Positions 48,301 through 62,401 of a stretch of DNA of 64,000 nucleotides are shown here, piece after piece (the stretch's first letter is position 1; each line of letters starts with the position of its first letter). The DNA lies in contig JAMPIT010000682.1 in assembly GCA_026261815.1 (NCBI GenBank), positions 1,250,001-1,314,000 of the forward strand, written 5' to 3'. The notes under the pieces are model-generated. The model did no database searches. It saw only the letters and a program-made list of their open reading frames with translations, and was not told where the DNA came from. Source of the stretch: Monarcha castaneiventris obscurior. Its lineage: Eukaryota > Chordata > Aves > Passeriformes > Monarchidae. Position numbers and translations under genes: made by a program.

Positions 48301-51300
48301 AGCAGCAGGTCTTGCAGACAGTGGGAGGCCACCCTTCAGCTGCCAAAACTAGCTGGTGTCACCACTTCAAAGAGGTCCTGACATGCCTTTCCCCCTCCCA
48401 CCTCCTCTCTGTTTCTCCTGCTTGGTGTCCAACAATTCACAGCAAATTATAACAGAGCAAGAGAGGTCAGTGTGGAAAGAACAAAGGAGCTCATGGGAAT
48501 AAAGTCTTGCACATTTATGAAAATCCAGCTCCTAGTGAAAGAAACCAGCCTGACCAAAGCACCTGCTGATGGCATACTGGTGCTGGCACAACCCTTTCAG
48601 CACAGTGTCAGATTGTCTGGAAAGCAATCAGCAGTCCTTACATGGTAAGAAGATGCAATTTATAAATAAGCTGTTGCCAAAAAAATATAAAATCTCTGTT
48701 GAGAGTGAAATCCTGACACTCAACCAGTTAATGTGCAGTGATCAGTCAAAATTTGGCAGGACTCAACCCTTCCCAGCAAGCCTGCTGAAGCTACACGATG
48801 ACCAGTGTGTGACATTGGGCCTCAAAAAGAATTTCTGTGTATTCAATATATTTATGTCTCTCCTTGCATATGTCAGTATATATTTCAATATATGCCTGTC
48901 CTCAGCCTGTGAATCACTCCCACACAGCGAATTTCTTCAAATGTGGCAAAAACCAATCAATTGGAAAAAACAATATTCCTCCTCAGTTCAGGGTTTCAAG
49001 AGAGGCACATTTATAAAAGGAAGTGAAAATACATAGTTCCCTGAACTCCAACTTCAGCCCCTCTGTTTTCCTTTGATAATGATGAAGATTTTATAAGATT
49101 ATTCCAGACTCAGTCATAAAAAACATGTTGTTTTGGTTCCTCCCCCCCCCCCCCCCCCCCCCTTCTGGAGCTGTAGCACATCTGAACTTCTGTTTCAAAA
49201 ACGCAGTATTAGCATGAGACTTACAGGCTGCTTCACAGGCTTCTTAGCAGAAAATATGTGGAGGAAATATTTATTCCACTCTTCTGATCATCCTGGTCTT
49301 CATGGGCACTCTACCAGGTCTGAACAGCAGGAACAAGTCATAATAAAGGTCAAAATTACTTCCTGAAAGAAAACTTTTTCCATCTTTACAACTGTTGTAG
49401 GAAAAGAAACAAATCAGCAGTTTACCAGGGTGGAAAATACTGGATTTGCCACTTCAAGACAGACAGGCTTCAACAGGGTGGAAACCAGAACAATAATTCC
49501 TGATTGCTTCATTGCACAACAGAGGACATCATCCTTAGGCTGTTCAGCTATTTAACTTCTAATTAATCTCAGAGAAATTAATCTGTATAAGGATCTTTTG
49601 GGGTATGGGAAAGACAGGGGGAATACCAAAATTGCTTTAGTATCTTCTTGGCAAAGTCTTGAACTTGTTTCCTTATTAAAAAGTATATTAAGAAAAAAAA
49701 AAGTCAATGTTAGGCCTTCAGAATGTATCCTAAATGTAAAACAAAGTGGAAAATGAACCACTTGCAATTACGAAAGTGGATGTATTGACATATTGGCCTG
49801 TAGAGACAAAAGTTTAGGCTTCTGTCCATAGGATGCCTTGCAGGGTTTTCATGGACAGAACAGACATGGGCCACCCTGCACTTTCTGTAGTACTGAAAAT
49901 CTGTGTACAGGTGGTAAAATCTCTGCACCTACTGACAGGATGAAGAAAAGACCTACACAGTTTATCTTAAAAATCCTAATCTCTTTCACATGTAGATGCA
50001 CAAACCTCCTTCCTGCTATTTCCTCAAAATCTTGTTCCTTTTAGGCATGATGGTCTGGGAAACAACACCTTGTACAGTCACTAATGTTTCACCAGTGCCA
50101 GTCACATTGCTCTGCCTGCTGGAGATTTCCATCAGTGAGAGGGTGATGAGGACCAAGGAGGTGGTTAATAGATATATTTAATGCTCAATGGCATCTTCAT
50201 TTATCCAGCAGAGGACACAGCCTCATACGACACTGAGTGCTGCTGGCTCCTGTTCCTGTTTAATTCACAGGAGGTGCTCAGCATCTGCTGGGACTGGGTC
50301 TGAAGGAATTACAGTTCCTTGATGCAGTTCGTCCTAATTATAGGATATTTTCAGTGTAGGAAGTTAGCCTTGGCAGGCATTTGACAAGGATATCATCTAA
50401 GCAGACATTTGCTCTCCCAAAGGCACAAGCAAATACCACAAATTCAGCAGAGCAAAGTTTAAGTTACACTGCATCATTAGAGCTGAGAGGGATCCTCTCT
50501 TCTCAAGCTTCCTCTCTTCTACAATCCAGGCAACCCCCTGCCTCAAAATTAGGCTAATTGAGAAAGAATGACTTGAAGAGAAACTATCCCCATGTCTCCT
50601 TGCTAGTCTGTCATTTGTTAAGCCTGTAATTTGCTAAATTTGCCGTCCTGTCTGACCTGCACAATTACTGTAGCATTTCAAGAATTTAAAAAAAAATAAA
50701 AATAACCAGGCCAGAGAGGATGGGCAGAATATGAAGCCTCTGCAGAATATTATTTTTTTATTGTAGATTTTTTAAAAATTCAGATGGTCTGGAAGACATT
50801 CCTGCACGGCTTGACCTCTCTGGCACAGTGACAGGGGCGGGCTGTGATCACACACGTCCATCATGGCACACGACATGCTGGGCCCCAGGCAGCACAGGGC
50901 AGGCATCAGCCCCTAACATCTGCAGAAAAATGGAAATTTTTTCCCCCTCATGCCTTGCTTTTAGTGAAGGCCCCCTCAAAAAGCTGGTCTAGACAATAAT
51001 TTTAATGGGTTCGGTCTCAGCCGTTGGATGGTTCAAGTGAAGTTCACATAAATCCTGGTGAAGAAGTAACTTTCCTGCACAATGTCCAGCTATTCATTTC
51101 TTTGCAAGATATTAGCTTGTCAGGGGAGTGAAAAGGGGGAAACAACCCGAAATATCATGACAGGAGATGCCAGTGAATTGCGAGGATGGTTGTTCTGTTG
51201 GAAAACAGCCTGGAGCAGACTCTGTGCCAGTGTGCTCAGCCTAGGGTTAAAGGTACCTCCATCCCAGAGGGAGATCAGGAGTGGGACCACCTAGGGAGCA

Positions 51301-54300
51301 CCTGGGAGACCTGCCAGGCTCCGGGGGGATGAGGAGAGCAAGCACAGGCAGGAGTGGAAGCCTCTCCCCACCTCTCCTGGCAGGTGGGAATTAAACCCAG
51401 GAAGAGAGACACCGGAACACACCACACCAAAACACCAAAATCCCAGAACCCAGCCTTGGGATTGGGCCTTGGGACTGGGGTGGGTGTGCACACGAGGTCT
51501 GAAAATGGAGGGATGTGGAGGAATCCTCTGTGTCTAGGGGATGTCAGGGTTATTAAGGAGAGGAAGGAGTACCCCTTCTTGCAGTCAGGCTGATACAGAG
51601 AGAAATGAGTGTTGTGGAGGGTCAAGCCTCCATCCTTCCCTGCCTCACCTTGCTCAAGAGGGGAGGTGCAGAAAAAGGCATTTGCAGAGGTGCTGAGCTC
51701 TCTGTGTCATCCTGTCTGAGTTAATGGATGCAAACAACAGGAGAAGAGTCACCTGCAACCACATAGAAATCTAGTATTTTCCCCCAAAACAGTGTTCCGG
51801 GACACCTAGATGTGAATATCCCTTTCACTGTAAGACACCTAATAAATATTACACTATTAAAAAAAAAAAAATCGTAGGGAAGGGAAGGGTAGAGCTGCTT
51901 GGTGCAAAAGAAACACAGAGAAGAAAATTCTGGTCCCACTGATTTCACCAGAGCTGGGGCTTCCCAGTGTTGCTGTCCCCTATTTCCCAAGGGTGCCTGG
52001 ATGCTATTTCCTCTTCCTGACAGGGGAAAGGAACCAAATACTGGAAGGATATTCCAACACAATTGCTAATTATAAATTTTTAGCCCTGCATCAAATTTTG
52101 ACCTTTACTGGAAACTTACATATAATTAATTAATTGGAAAGTATCAAAGCAAGTCTCCATAAAAAAGGTGAAGGATGGCATTTCTGAGTGAATGGGGAGG
52201 AAGAGAGAAAACAAAATATATCAATCAATTTTAACTGATTTATGGACTACACAAAGGGTGAAAATTAAAATTAAAGTGTTGAAGAAAGAAAGTAAAAGGG
52301 AGGCTGAATTGAAGTAAAGCAGACTTGTACCAAAAATATGTTTCTTCTCTCTTTCATACCCATTTTTGCTTTCTCTTAGTATAGAATTCTTTAGTAACAC
52401 TTTTTCCCCATGAATCATGATAGCCAGTTTTGCTTTTTCAGACATTCTTCTTATTTGTGATTACACCTCAGCATTTCTTTTGCCCTGTCAGTTCTACGAA
52501 AGACACCACATACTCAAAAAGTAATAGAAAAGCCAGGCATATTTTCTGTCTTGCACAATTAAAATCACCATATATACGTGCAGATGTGCACATATGGAGG
52601 GTGTCCACACACACACACAGAGGCAGGAATGTCCCACCAGCTTTCCCAGGACTGGATGGTCCTGGTCCAGCATCTGAGCCCTTCTTTTCCATTATGTGGT
52701 GCTTCAGCAATGATCCCCTGTCGCCTGCCAAGCTCCTCCAACTGAAAAATTGCTTTCACATATGCTACCCCTGCTTCAAATGTGCAGGCAATTCCTTCTG
52801 CTGTGGTCCCATAAATCCAGACTCTGGATTATTTTTCTGCTGGATTTTTTTTTTGGGTTTCTTGTTTTTTTCAGTGCAAGCCTTCCAAGACTACAACACA
52901 CATTCAACCCCTTTGTGTGGGTGTACTTCAATTATGTCACCATAAGGGCAAAAAAGTTGACTCTATTTCCTTTGAAACACGGATTTTTGATGGGGTTTTG
53001 CAAAGAGGTGACAGTAGGAGCCTCTGTCTGCTCGGAATCAGTCAATGTGTCTCTCCTCTTCTCCTGAAGGTGATGCCTAAAGATTTTTACTTTTAATGTA
53101 TTTTTCGTATATTTGCAGCTTTGTAGACCATTAGTATGTGCTTATACAGCTTCTGGTAGTTTTCCTACCCTTTCTCTTAGATTTTAAAGTAATAAGCTAA
53201 CCTTCTAACACACTCCTGAAAATACTGTTTACTCTTAGCTTCAAGTGGAGCACCTACAAGGGGACATAACAAGAAGTGGGGCAAAGAAGCCCTGGACCAA
53301 ATCCAATGGGGCAGTACCTTGGGGAGCAATTACCTAACCAACTGCTGTTCTAACTGGACAATGTCTGTTAGATAAGATAATTTGTTAAACTTGTAAAAAT
53401 CATAGAAATCTTCCCGTTTCAATTCTTTCGCAAGGGTTTCTGTCTTTTGATATCAGGCAACAAAGGGACACCTTTAGGTGAGCTTGGCACCTCCAGCTGC
53501 CTTGGAGCACACTCAGGAATATCCATTTATGTTATTATATGACATTTCTGTCTACATGTCACTAATAGATCCCTTTTACTCTATTTTCTGTCATGATGCA
53601 TATTGACACCCTGTAGTAAGTGAATTTATCCTGAACCTGCATTTCTGTCACCTCACTAACCTGCACTGTTCATGGATCTGGATCATGCGGGTACTGATTG
53701 AACCCAGCCAGATCTATAGGATCAAATCAGTAAATCACAGTATTTGTGGATTTCTGCTTGTGAAAGCTCTCCCTGAATACAACCAGAGTCACAGTGTCAA
53801 GTTTTTTGTAATCAGAAATGAGGCCCAGCCATACCCAGCCCCTCTGATCTCTGAGGAGCAGCTGGAAAGCAAGGGGGTTTATTTTCTGACAAATTTCTGT
53901 GCCCTTGACACAACAGGTGGTTAGAATACTTGAAGGTGTAAGGCACTTTTATCAGTTTTGACTTCTTACCTCATAGGAAAGCATTGAAAAGAAACACACA
54001 GCAAAGTCACAGTGTGTGACATCTCTGTGAATGTCCAGAGGCTTCCTCCATCTTTCCCTCCCTCTTCTAGCCCACAGAAGCTAAAATACCTAAAAAATTC
54101 TGTACTCCCTGCCAAAGGGGTTAGATGGTATGAATATGAACTAAAGAAGGAAAAAAACCCCTTCCCCTCAAAATACAAGAGTTGTTTCTTCCCCAGAGGG
54201 GAATCTTCTGTCTCTGTACCTATGCACAAATATCCTCTTGAATTTTTGGTGTCAGTACTTCTTAATGTCCTCTCATAAACTCCTATTCACAGTCTGAGTT

Positions 54301-55324
54301 GTCATATCTAGCAGATACTGCAAAGTCTTGTGCCATTTAAACATCTTTTCTTGTTTCTTTTCCTCCTTTCAGCTTTAAGACCTCTGGAGTGGCCTGGAAA
54401 GGAGTGCTCTCCTCTTTTAGGCTTTAACCACTGTTCTTACACGTAAAAGAAAGAAGAAACTTTGGGGTAGGGAAGCAGCTGAGGATTAAGTGAGGATTTA
54501 TTTCTAAATCAGCACCCCACCTAGGAGGGCAGTAATAATATCTGATAAAGTGCTGAGCTGAACATCATGTCCCATGCAGTTTTTCAGGCATTGGAAAATG
54601 TTAGTTCACTCTCAAAGAAAATTCCTAGAGATTCTTCTCTAGGCTGCGGTGATATTAAAGAAGATAATAATTTAATTTAAAACCAGCACTTCCTTTACAA
54701 TTCTTTCAAGTCAGTGGGACAATTTCCACTGATCACAGGATAAAGAGCTTGACTGGATCTTGATTTTCACTGAGTTGTTGTAGAATTTGACATTATAAGG
54801 AGATATATTTGGAAGCAGATAAACTTTTTTTTAAATTACTTTGTGTGCATATGCTATTTTTAAATGACTGAAGAACTTTCAGTGGGGATGAAAAGAAGGA
54901 GAAAAATGCAGATACTCATTCAATAAAATCCAAACTTTTCTTCAGGTAACTTAATGCAGTAGCAGATTAATTATTTAAATTGAAGGTTTATGGTAAATTC
55001 AATGCTACCACATAAAGGGATGATTATTTTAGGAACAGATGCCCATAGGTCTTGTTTGTTACATTAAGCATCTGATTGCACTACTTTGTAGAAAAAAAGT
55101 GTCTTCGTAGTTTTGAAAAGATGTCCAGAAAGAGTCGAGTCTTGATCTCAAAAAAATGCCATTTAATCCAATTATGAAGAAAATCAACAAAACCCCCCGT
55201 GTTTGGAAATGGATACTAAAACTAATTTCTTTTTCATTTTGGGAAAGCTGTTTCAGCACACTGGTGCAATAAATAACTTTTAAGAATAAATCTCGCCCAG
55301 TTTTTAGGGTTTTGTAATCCATAC
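42358..55324. other. Intergenic DNA, no gene recognised
   Basis: Thirteen kilobases, AT-rich to moderately GC-rich (about 47.7-48.4 kb and 51.2-51.6 kb), with no exon, RNA gene or repeat family that I can name. The longest frame is 155 codons at 48569-49036 on the plus strand; it resembles nothing I know and is probably chance. Confidence 0.5.
49142..49162. repeat. Poly(C) run of 21 bases
   Basis: A pure run of 21 C on the plus strand, in the context 'ttcct' before and 'ttctgg' after. Confidence 0.95.
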
Positions 55325-55560
55325 ATTCAGGGATTTAAAGCCAGAGAGAGCATTAACTCATCCAGCCAGTCCTACAGAATAAAGCCCAGGGAATTCCATG
55401 CAGTTCCTATTACACAGAGTCCAACAGCACACGCTGTGTCCTTAAGCCTTTCTCTGGGACAGTATCCTGACTTGCCTGGATGACTGCAGGAGATGGAGAA
55501 CATGCCCCTTTCCTGATCAGTTCATGCTGTGATTAATCCTCTGCTGTGTTTAATACATAT
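55325..55560 (-). mobile_element. Ancient CR1-like LINE relic
   Basis: The pattern 'ggatttaaagccagagagag', 'cattaactcatccagccagt', 'cctacagaataaagcccagg', 'gaattccatgcagttcctat' recalls the reverse complement of an old CR1 3' end common in turtles and crocodilians ('aaggccagaagggaccatta' type). It is far more diverged than the other CR1 copies here. Assignment is tentative. Confidence 0.45.
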
Positions 55561-58500
55561 ATCTTATTTCTGATTTTAATGTGTGTTTGTGTGCCTTAAA
55601 TTGGCAGCTCTTGGTTTTCATTCTCTGGAAGGTAATACATCCCCAAAATGCATATGGTTTTGGGAGGAGATGACCATGGTCTCTGCAGAACCACGAATAA
55701 ATCACAATTCCAAAAACCAGCAAGGTTTTTAAATGAGTGGCGAGGGATTTGTTCATTTGTCTCTGCATTACTGTATGTGGCTGATCCTTCATCTAAAATC
55801 ATGGTCAGTTCCAACCATTGTCTTTTTCAACTCTAGGATTCAGGGTGCTGGAAAAGAGACTTGATTCCCTTATTATTGCTATTATTATTTACTATTTGTT
55901 GTACTGGAGTGAAGGCATCTCTGCTTCACAAGGCATTTGTTTCATGTGAACAAAAATTTTATGATTAAAAATGAGTAATGCTGACAGACTGCAAGAACAC
56001 ATGAATTTGAATTTGCTACTAAACATAAGGGGGGAAAAAAGAAAAAATAAAAAAAAAAAGCCACCCAAAAAACCCCTACGATTTTGACCAGGAGGGTCAC
56101 AGAAAAACTGAGTTGTGCTTCTCTGAAAATCAGTTTCCTTCATTGAATCACTAGTTCTCCTTGCGTGTAATTAATTGTCAGGAAAGGACCCCTGTGAGTG
56201 CATTATGGAGCAAACCGAGCACGAGCAGCCACGGTTTTTTGGTGCAGGGATTTGAGATCCCACTAGGGAGAGCTCATGCACTGTGTTTTTTCCTCACAGC
56301 AAACATCTGTTGCAGCACGGTCCTGTCTTTCCCCTCCCTCACACCACCCCTCAGGACTACAAGCCCTGAAACATGTGCATATAATATTTTAAAAATGCAA
56401 AATGCAGCGGGAAATAGTTGGCATGGTTTTGCCTGCGTGTTTCTTCTCGTAATCAGGTTTTCCACTTCCTTTCTGAGGTGTAAGGTTGGATAAAAAAGCT
56501 GGAACAGGCGACTGAGTCTGGTGCTAATATTTTGGGGTTTTTTTTTCCACAGGTCATGAAGTACCTCCCCACTCACCCCTGTTCCTTGCTTATATTGTGA
56601 AACAATCTTTCTGCATCTTGGTTTCTTATCTATAAAACTGGGATAATGACACTTTTTTGCACCTGCCTTCACTCTTTGGTTGGCACAGCTTTCAAAGCAG
56701 GAGCCAGATGTGCCCTCACTTTCAATTGCAGCCCCTTGTTTTTACTGTGTCCTGAACAAGACATTACCTGAAGCATTTTCCCAGCACAAAAATGAAATAA
56801 TAACGATAGTTTGGGGAAGTTATTTGTTCTTTATAGTAAAGTTGGGCATGAGGGGAGAGAAAGGGGTCATTTTCTAAGCTTGGAAAGTTGTCTTGCATTA
56901 AAGTAGACTTTCCAGCTGGGAGTTGATGCTGATAGTTCAGACACCAGCACTTCCACAGCAAGCTGCTATTCCCTAAATGGCTGCAGGTATCCTAAAAACC
57001 ACCAGAGGCTGCTGATACCAAATTACAAAGAGAAATCCACCGCACAAATCCATTGTAGGACAAGCAGGTCTCTCCACTTCCCACAGGGATTCCTATCTCC
57101 CCTTCCTTCCCTTGCTCAGTTGCTGGCAGCAAGGGCCAGATTCAGCAACCTCCTCACTAACAGAGGCTAAGGGCATGAACAGAAACCTGAGAAATCCCTG
57201 CAGTTATGAGTCAAATATCAAACTAAACGGTGCTTTCAGTGAGGAGAAAACAACCAGTGTAGTGCATCTACAGAAATCATTCTTTTGTCAAAGTGGAATG
57301 TTACATATTTGGCATATTACATACTCCTCCTGATTCCTTGATGTGGAAAATATGGAGCCTTCCAGTGCCTTTTTTAACACTTCATCGTGGCTTCCTAACA
57401 GCAAATCTGGAGGCACAATCACAACTCTACTGGATTGTAAAGCCTCATTTAAACCATGTGCCATCGATTATTGGCAGTGCCCAATAAATGGCTGTAGCTC
57501 CTTCCTCTTTTTTACCAAATGTCTTTTATAACATATTTTTCCTTCCAAGGACACACATTTCTGCATCAGATAAGGGTGACAGCCCACCTTACAACACTTA
57601 CCCAGAAGAATTCTTGCTCAGAATTTCAGGTGCTGCTCTACACTTGGGCTTCCTTTGCTCCCTTTCTTTGTCACACTGTTTTTCTAGTTTTGAGATCTGA
57701 ACATCAAGCGCAGAAGGGGAGGAAGGAGGATGGGAAACATCTTTTTTAAGTCCTCATCTATGTGCTTCATAGGAAATGGCATCTTTTCACATAGAAATGT
57801 CTAAAAGACAAAGTGTCTCCTCAAAAGAAAAAGCAAACAGAGGAAACAAATTCCCCAAAGGTTACAAACAGAAGCCAAACGTTCTGTAGGCATCCAGTAA
57901 AAAGAAGAGGAAATAAGTAGAAAAGGGCAACAGGCAGGACTGAAGAGTTTACATATGTTGTTTTATTGTGTTTGGGAGGTACTTCTGTTAAAAATAAAAG
58001 GAAGGGGCATTCCTCAAAGTTGAAAAATGGCAATGGCTTGCAGCAGTAATGGAACACAGAAGTCTGGCTTAAACATCCAAGACTAAGTGAGCCTGTTCCC
58101 ATCACATCTCAAGGAACAACTTCCACCTTGTGTTGAAGAAGGTGTAGCCAAGAGGGAGAAAGCCTTTCCTTGCAGGTCTGGTATCAGTGGAAGGAAAAGA
58201 CTTTTAAAATTTGGATTTACTGGTGGGTGAAGAAACAGAAGTCTGCTTTAGAGTGATCCACATGTCTAAAAAGACTATGTATTTTAAAATATCTCGTGAT
58301 CTGAGAGGGGACTTCCCATAACACCAAGCCCTGGGAAAGCTGTTTGGGGTAGGGGAGTGGCTGAGGAGGAGCAATCTGGGGAGGGCACAGAGGGGACATG
58401 GCTCACACCACTGGGGCAACACTGCCTTGATCTGGGTTTTGCTGCCCTGCTGGACTGATGACATTGCCCCAGAGCCTGACTACAGTCCTCTGTTCATAAG

Positions 58501-61500
58501 TCCTGCTCTGGGAGGGAAGAAAAATCCATCTAAACATGCAGGTATCTCAGGATCAGGGAAAAAAGAGCACTCTAAAATTGTTACTGGTGTTTCAGCCTTT
58601 GAGTACCAGATATTACTCCAGCTTGTTGTTGGGCTTGTTTTCCCTTTAAGAAAACCTTTTAAAATATTTTGATCATTTCCCTGGTCCTGTCCTCCCTTTC
58701 TCCTTTTCCTTTCCCCCTTTCCCTTTACCCCTTTCTCCCTTTCCCTCCTTTTCCTCCTTTCCCTTTCCCTCTTCCCCTTCATCTTTCTTTTCCTATTTTC
58801 CCTTTTTCCCCTTTTCCCCTTCCCTCCTCTTCTCCTTTCCTCTTTTCATCTTTCTCTTTCTCATTCTGTCTTTCCCTTTTTCTTTGCCTTTTCCTTTTTC
58901 TTTCCCCAAGTGGAGGAAATTGCCTTCCTGAACATCGGGGTAGCTCAAGCTTTCCCAAGAAAGGGTAAGAGCATTCTCGAGGCACTCACTTTGTCAATGA
59001 CCTACTTAGGATTTGAACTGTGACCTTGTGGTTCCCGATTAAGTCCTGGAAAAGGGATTGTGCACAGAGGGAGAGAGAGTGCATATCCTTACTAAGAAAA
59101 GCACATTGCTGAGATCTGCCTCTGAAAAAAAAAAAAAACAACCCTGCTCTTTAATAATTTAGAAGTGAAGACGTCCGTATCCGTCACCCACCTCAGTTTT
59201 ATCTGAGTCAGTCTTGTGCAGAGATAAGACTATCTGCCCTGGCACACAAAACAATGTCTGCTTTAATGTCCTGGCCGTGGATTGCACTGCAACTCCAGCT
59301 GTGCTGTGGCAGGATCAGAACAGACGTCATAGGTATTATCTCAGGAGGAAGTTTTCAAAAGCAGCTATCGGGTGTGCTCTATTGATCAACAGACCTGAGA
59401 TCCCAGCCTCTTAGGAAACCCTTGTATCTCAAAACTCCTACCACTTAAGTGCTTGTGAAACTCTTCTCCCAGTGTGTGGGTCAGCCATGTGGTGGGGAGA
59501 GCTTGCAGGTGCTGTTTCTACCCACAGGAATAAAAGGAGTTGCTTGAGTTTCTCAGTTGATGAAGGTGATAGGTGCTGTGGGTTTGGAGAAGAATAAAAG
59601 CAGGTTTTCTGCCTGATAACCTTTATTTTGATTTTTTTTTTCTTTAATAGGAATCATGGAAGCTTTAGTTTAATGGAACTGATTTTCTCCATTTCAGAAC
59701 AAAGTAACACTGGTGAGAGTAAATTTCCTCACATTTTCAGTCTAGATGACTCTTGTTCATGGTGCAAAGCTAACTCTGTTCTCCTTCAGTCTTGAGTAAA
59801 ATCTGGATGTCAAAATGTTGTTCAAGAGACACTTCCAGCAGCAGATGACCTCAGATGATGAGCTATTTTCACATAACCATGTAAATAATGTAAACAAACA
59901 GCAGGAAATGGGTACCACAGCCAAAGAGGGGAACATCTCTGATGTTCCCTGACTTGAGGAGAAGTTATTGGGTGCAAATTTCTCTTTTAACATGCTTGGA
60001 CTGGAGTGGAAGTTAAAAGCAATATTTGCATACAAATCTGATATCTGAGAGGCAAAATGAACTTCCAGGTTATGGGGCCTGCACTGAATCTCTGGTAGAG
60101 ATTCTGTGAGAAAAAGGGGCATCTTCACAGATCTCATGAAGCTGGGGGGAATCATGGAGCCTTCCCCTTTCTCTTGTACCACTTTGTGGAGAAATGTTCC
60201 TGAGGAACTGTAGTGAGGCACTCAGAAAATGTGCGCTGCCATATACAGCCTTATGAGATTATGATCTTTACTCAAAAAGCTCAGATACAGCTTTCAGACT
60301 CTTTGCATATTCCTTGAAATCCATGAATGATTGCACAAGCTCTTATACTGCTACTAATTACTTTTACAGAGTTGATTTGCAGAATTTTATGAACAGTCAG
60401 ATCCAAAGAATGTAAATTCTTCCTATGATTGTCTGTGTAACTCCACTGTATTCAAAATAAAGATAACAAATCACTATTTTTTGCTCAATATGGACATTGT
60501 AACTACTAAATGTGAGTGCTTCAGGAAAAAAAAGGTAGAATACCTTTTGTACAAGTGCACAATGGCAATAAAGTGAATGAGCTTCAAGTTCTTTCTCCAG
60601 ACTGTACGTACATCCACAACACATGGGAACTGAAAGGGAAAAAAAGAAAAGTATAGGAGCTCCAGGCATAGATTTGAGAACGGAGTGTGGAAGAAAGAGA
60701 AGATATTTGATCAGAATGGTGCTCTCTGAAGGTAGAGCCAAACAAAAGCAGTGGAACAAAAGCTGGGAAAGCCAACTAAAGAGCTGGCAGAGACCAACTC
60801 AGCCGCTGTTTCATGCTGATCATGCAGTGCTGGGGCTAGTTTTCCATGATTTCACAGGTGCTGCCTTTGCTTCCCACAGAAGCCCGGGATCCTCATCCCT
60901 GCTTGTCACAGGCCAGTTTTCTCCAAAGAGCTATTAACTCCACACATCTGTGGAGGGGAGGCTGCCTGCAATTCATGTGGGCCGTGGGAATACTCTTCTC
61001 AGCAGAGCACACTGAGCTCTCGTGTGTGAGCAGCAGAGTCTTCATTTGGCCTCCACTTTCAAAGAGTTTCAATGGCCTGCTTTGCCATAATCCCCATAAA
61101 ATAATGCAGGCCAAGGCAGAGCAATTAATTTTAATTGGTAACTCAGCCTATTGACTTCAAAGGGAATTTGGAGATTGAGTTAAAATTTGAAAAATACGAG
61201 TGTAAATATCACAGCTTCTTAAAAGGAAAAAGAAGTGCAAAGGACTAAGCAGAAATGCTCCTGCTGGGCGAACTCTGAAAAAGTCATTGTGCCTTAATTT
61301 CCCTGATCAATAATGGGGGAATAATGCTACCGAATCCCTTGGCAGCACTGGAATATTTGCAAATAAAAGTTTATCAGTGTAAAACAAATCAGGCTGTTTT
61401 CACACAACCTTTTTAAAAAATTTGTTCACAATGTCAGGCAGGAGAGCATTCAGCTTTGTGATGAGGGACTAGCTCTAAGGATCTGCAATATCATCCTTTG

Positions 61501-62141
61501 AAGACTTGCAGATAGACTCAGAATTTTGGCTTCTTCCAGGACCTTCATCTAAATCAGATTATGGTATACTCCCAGCAGGCATAAAGTACTAAATGGCTTT
61601 ACATTTCTGCCCTTTCCCAAGCAGAATGTACATATTTGATAACAGGAATCTGTGCAAAAGGGGAAAGGCTCTAAGCAGAGAAAAACAAGATTGGGTTTGG
61701 AAATATTAGTGTTGAGGAGTTTTTGTGAAGAAACTTCTCAAGCTGTTGTTAATCACAGTCAGAGAATAGTTTAGATTCCCCTAGATTTCCGAATACTCAC
61801 CTTGGTTCATTTGCTGCCTATTAAGGATTTTCTAGGCACTACCTAGAGCAGTGTTCCAATATTTTCCTGGCTGTCATTTCCCAGATCATTATGCTGTGCT
61901 TACAAAGCTGTTTGCCATCTTTGTCTTCAGCCTGGGCTGTGTTGAAAAGCAGAATCAGTTAATGGATTACTTAAAATAAATGTTTTAATGCTTTTCAACA
62001 TCAGCTGTATAAAAGATGTTCACACAACTTCCCACCCTGAGCCCCTGTCCCCAGTGGAGAGATCTGAAGAAAGACACCTATGAAAATAAACAAATAGAAT
62101 CCCAAAACTGAAACAAGGAGCCCCTAAGAGAACCCCACCAC
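55561..62141. other. Intergenic DNA, no gene recognised
   Basis: AT-rich sequence with only short open frames. It holds the polypyrimidine tract at 58678-58906 and, at about 61080-61140, a block of TAAT-type homeodomain words ('gcaattaattttaattggta') that might be conserved non-coding DNA. Confidence 0.5.
58678..58906. repeat. Polypyrimidine tract, degenerate (CCTTT)n
   Basis: About 230 bases of almost pure C and T ('ccctttccctttacccctt' type words) in the plus strand, with a handful of A or G interruptions. Confidence 0.92.
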
Positions 62142-62401
62142 AGTTTTAAATGTGGCATCTTGGAATCTGGCCCAAATTTTCTCACACATTGAGTGAATTC
62201 AGTTGGCAAACACTGTGAGTGAAGATAACCGATATTTCATGTGATATGGATTTTTAGTATTAATGTGGGCGGGGAAGCAGATATTGTTTCTGAATGAATC
62301 TTTATGCCAAACAACCCAAAAAACTTCATTTGGAGAAAATTCATAGGTAAAAATATGTTTTAGGGTCACATTACGTTAAAATTTAGGACTTTTTTAATTT
62401 C
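62142..62401 (+). repeat. 260-bp direct repeat, copy 1
   Basis: Begins 'agttttaaatgtggcatctt' and ends 'taggacttttttaatttc'. It aligns without any gap to 63518-63777 with about 13 mismatches (roughly 95 percent identity by eye). The flanks on both sides differ from those of copy 2. Not recognised as a known repeat family. Confidence 0.93.

Noticed and set aside
48569..49036. 155-codon plus-strand frame in AT-rich DNA
   Set aside because: No recognisable domain, no splice or promoter context and low-complexity residues; most likely chance.
58678..58906. Interstitial telomere-like repeat (ccctaa type)
   Set aside because: The units are ccttt/ccctt without the A bases needed for ccctaa; it is an ordinary polypyrimidine tract.
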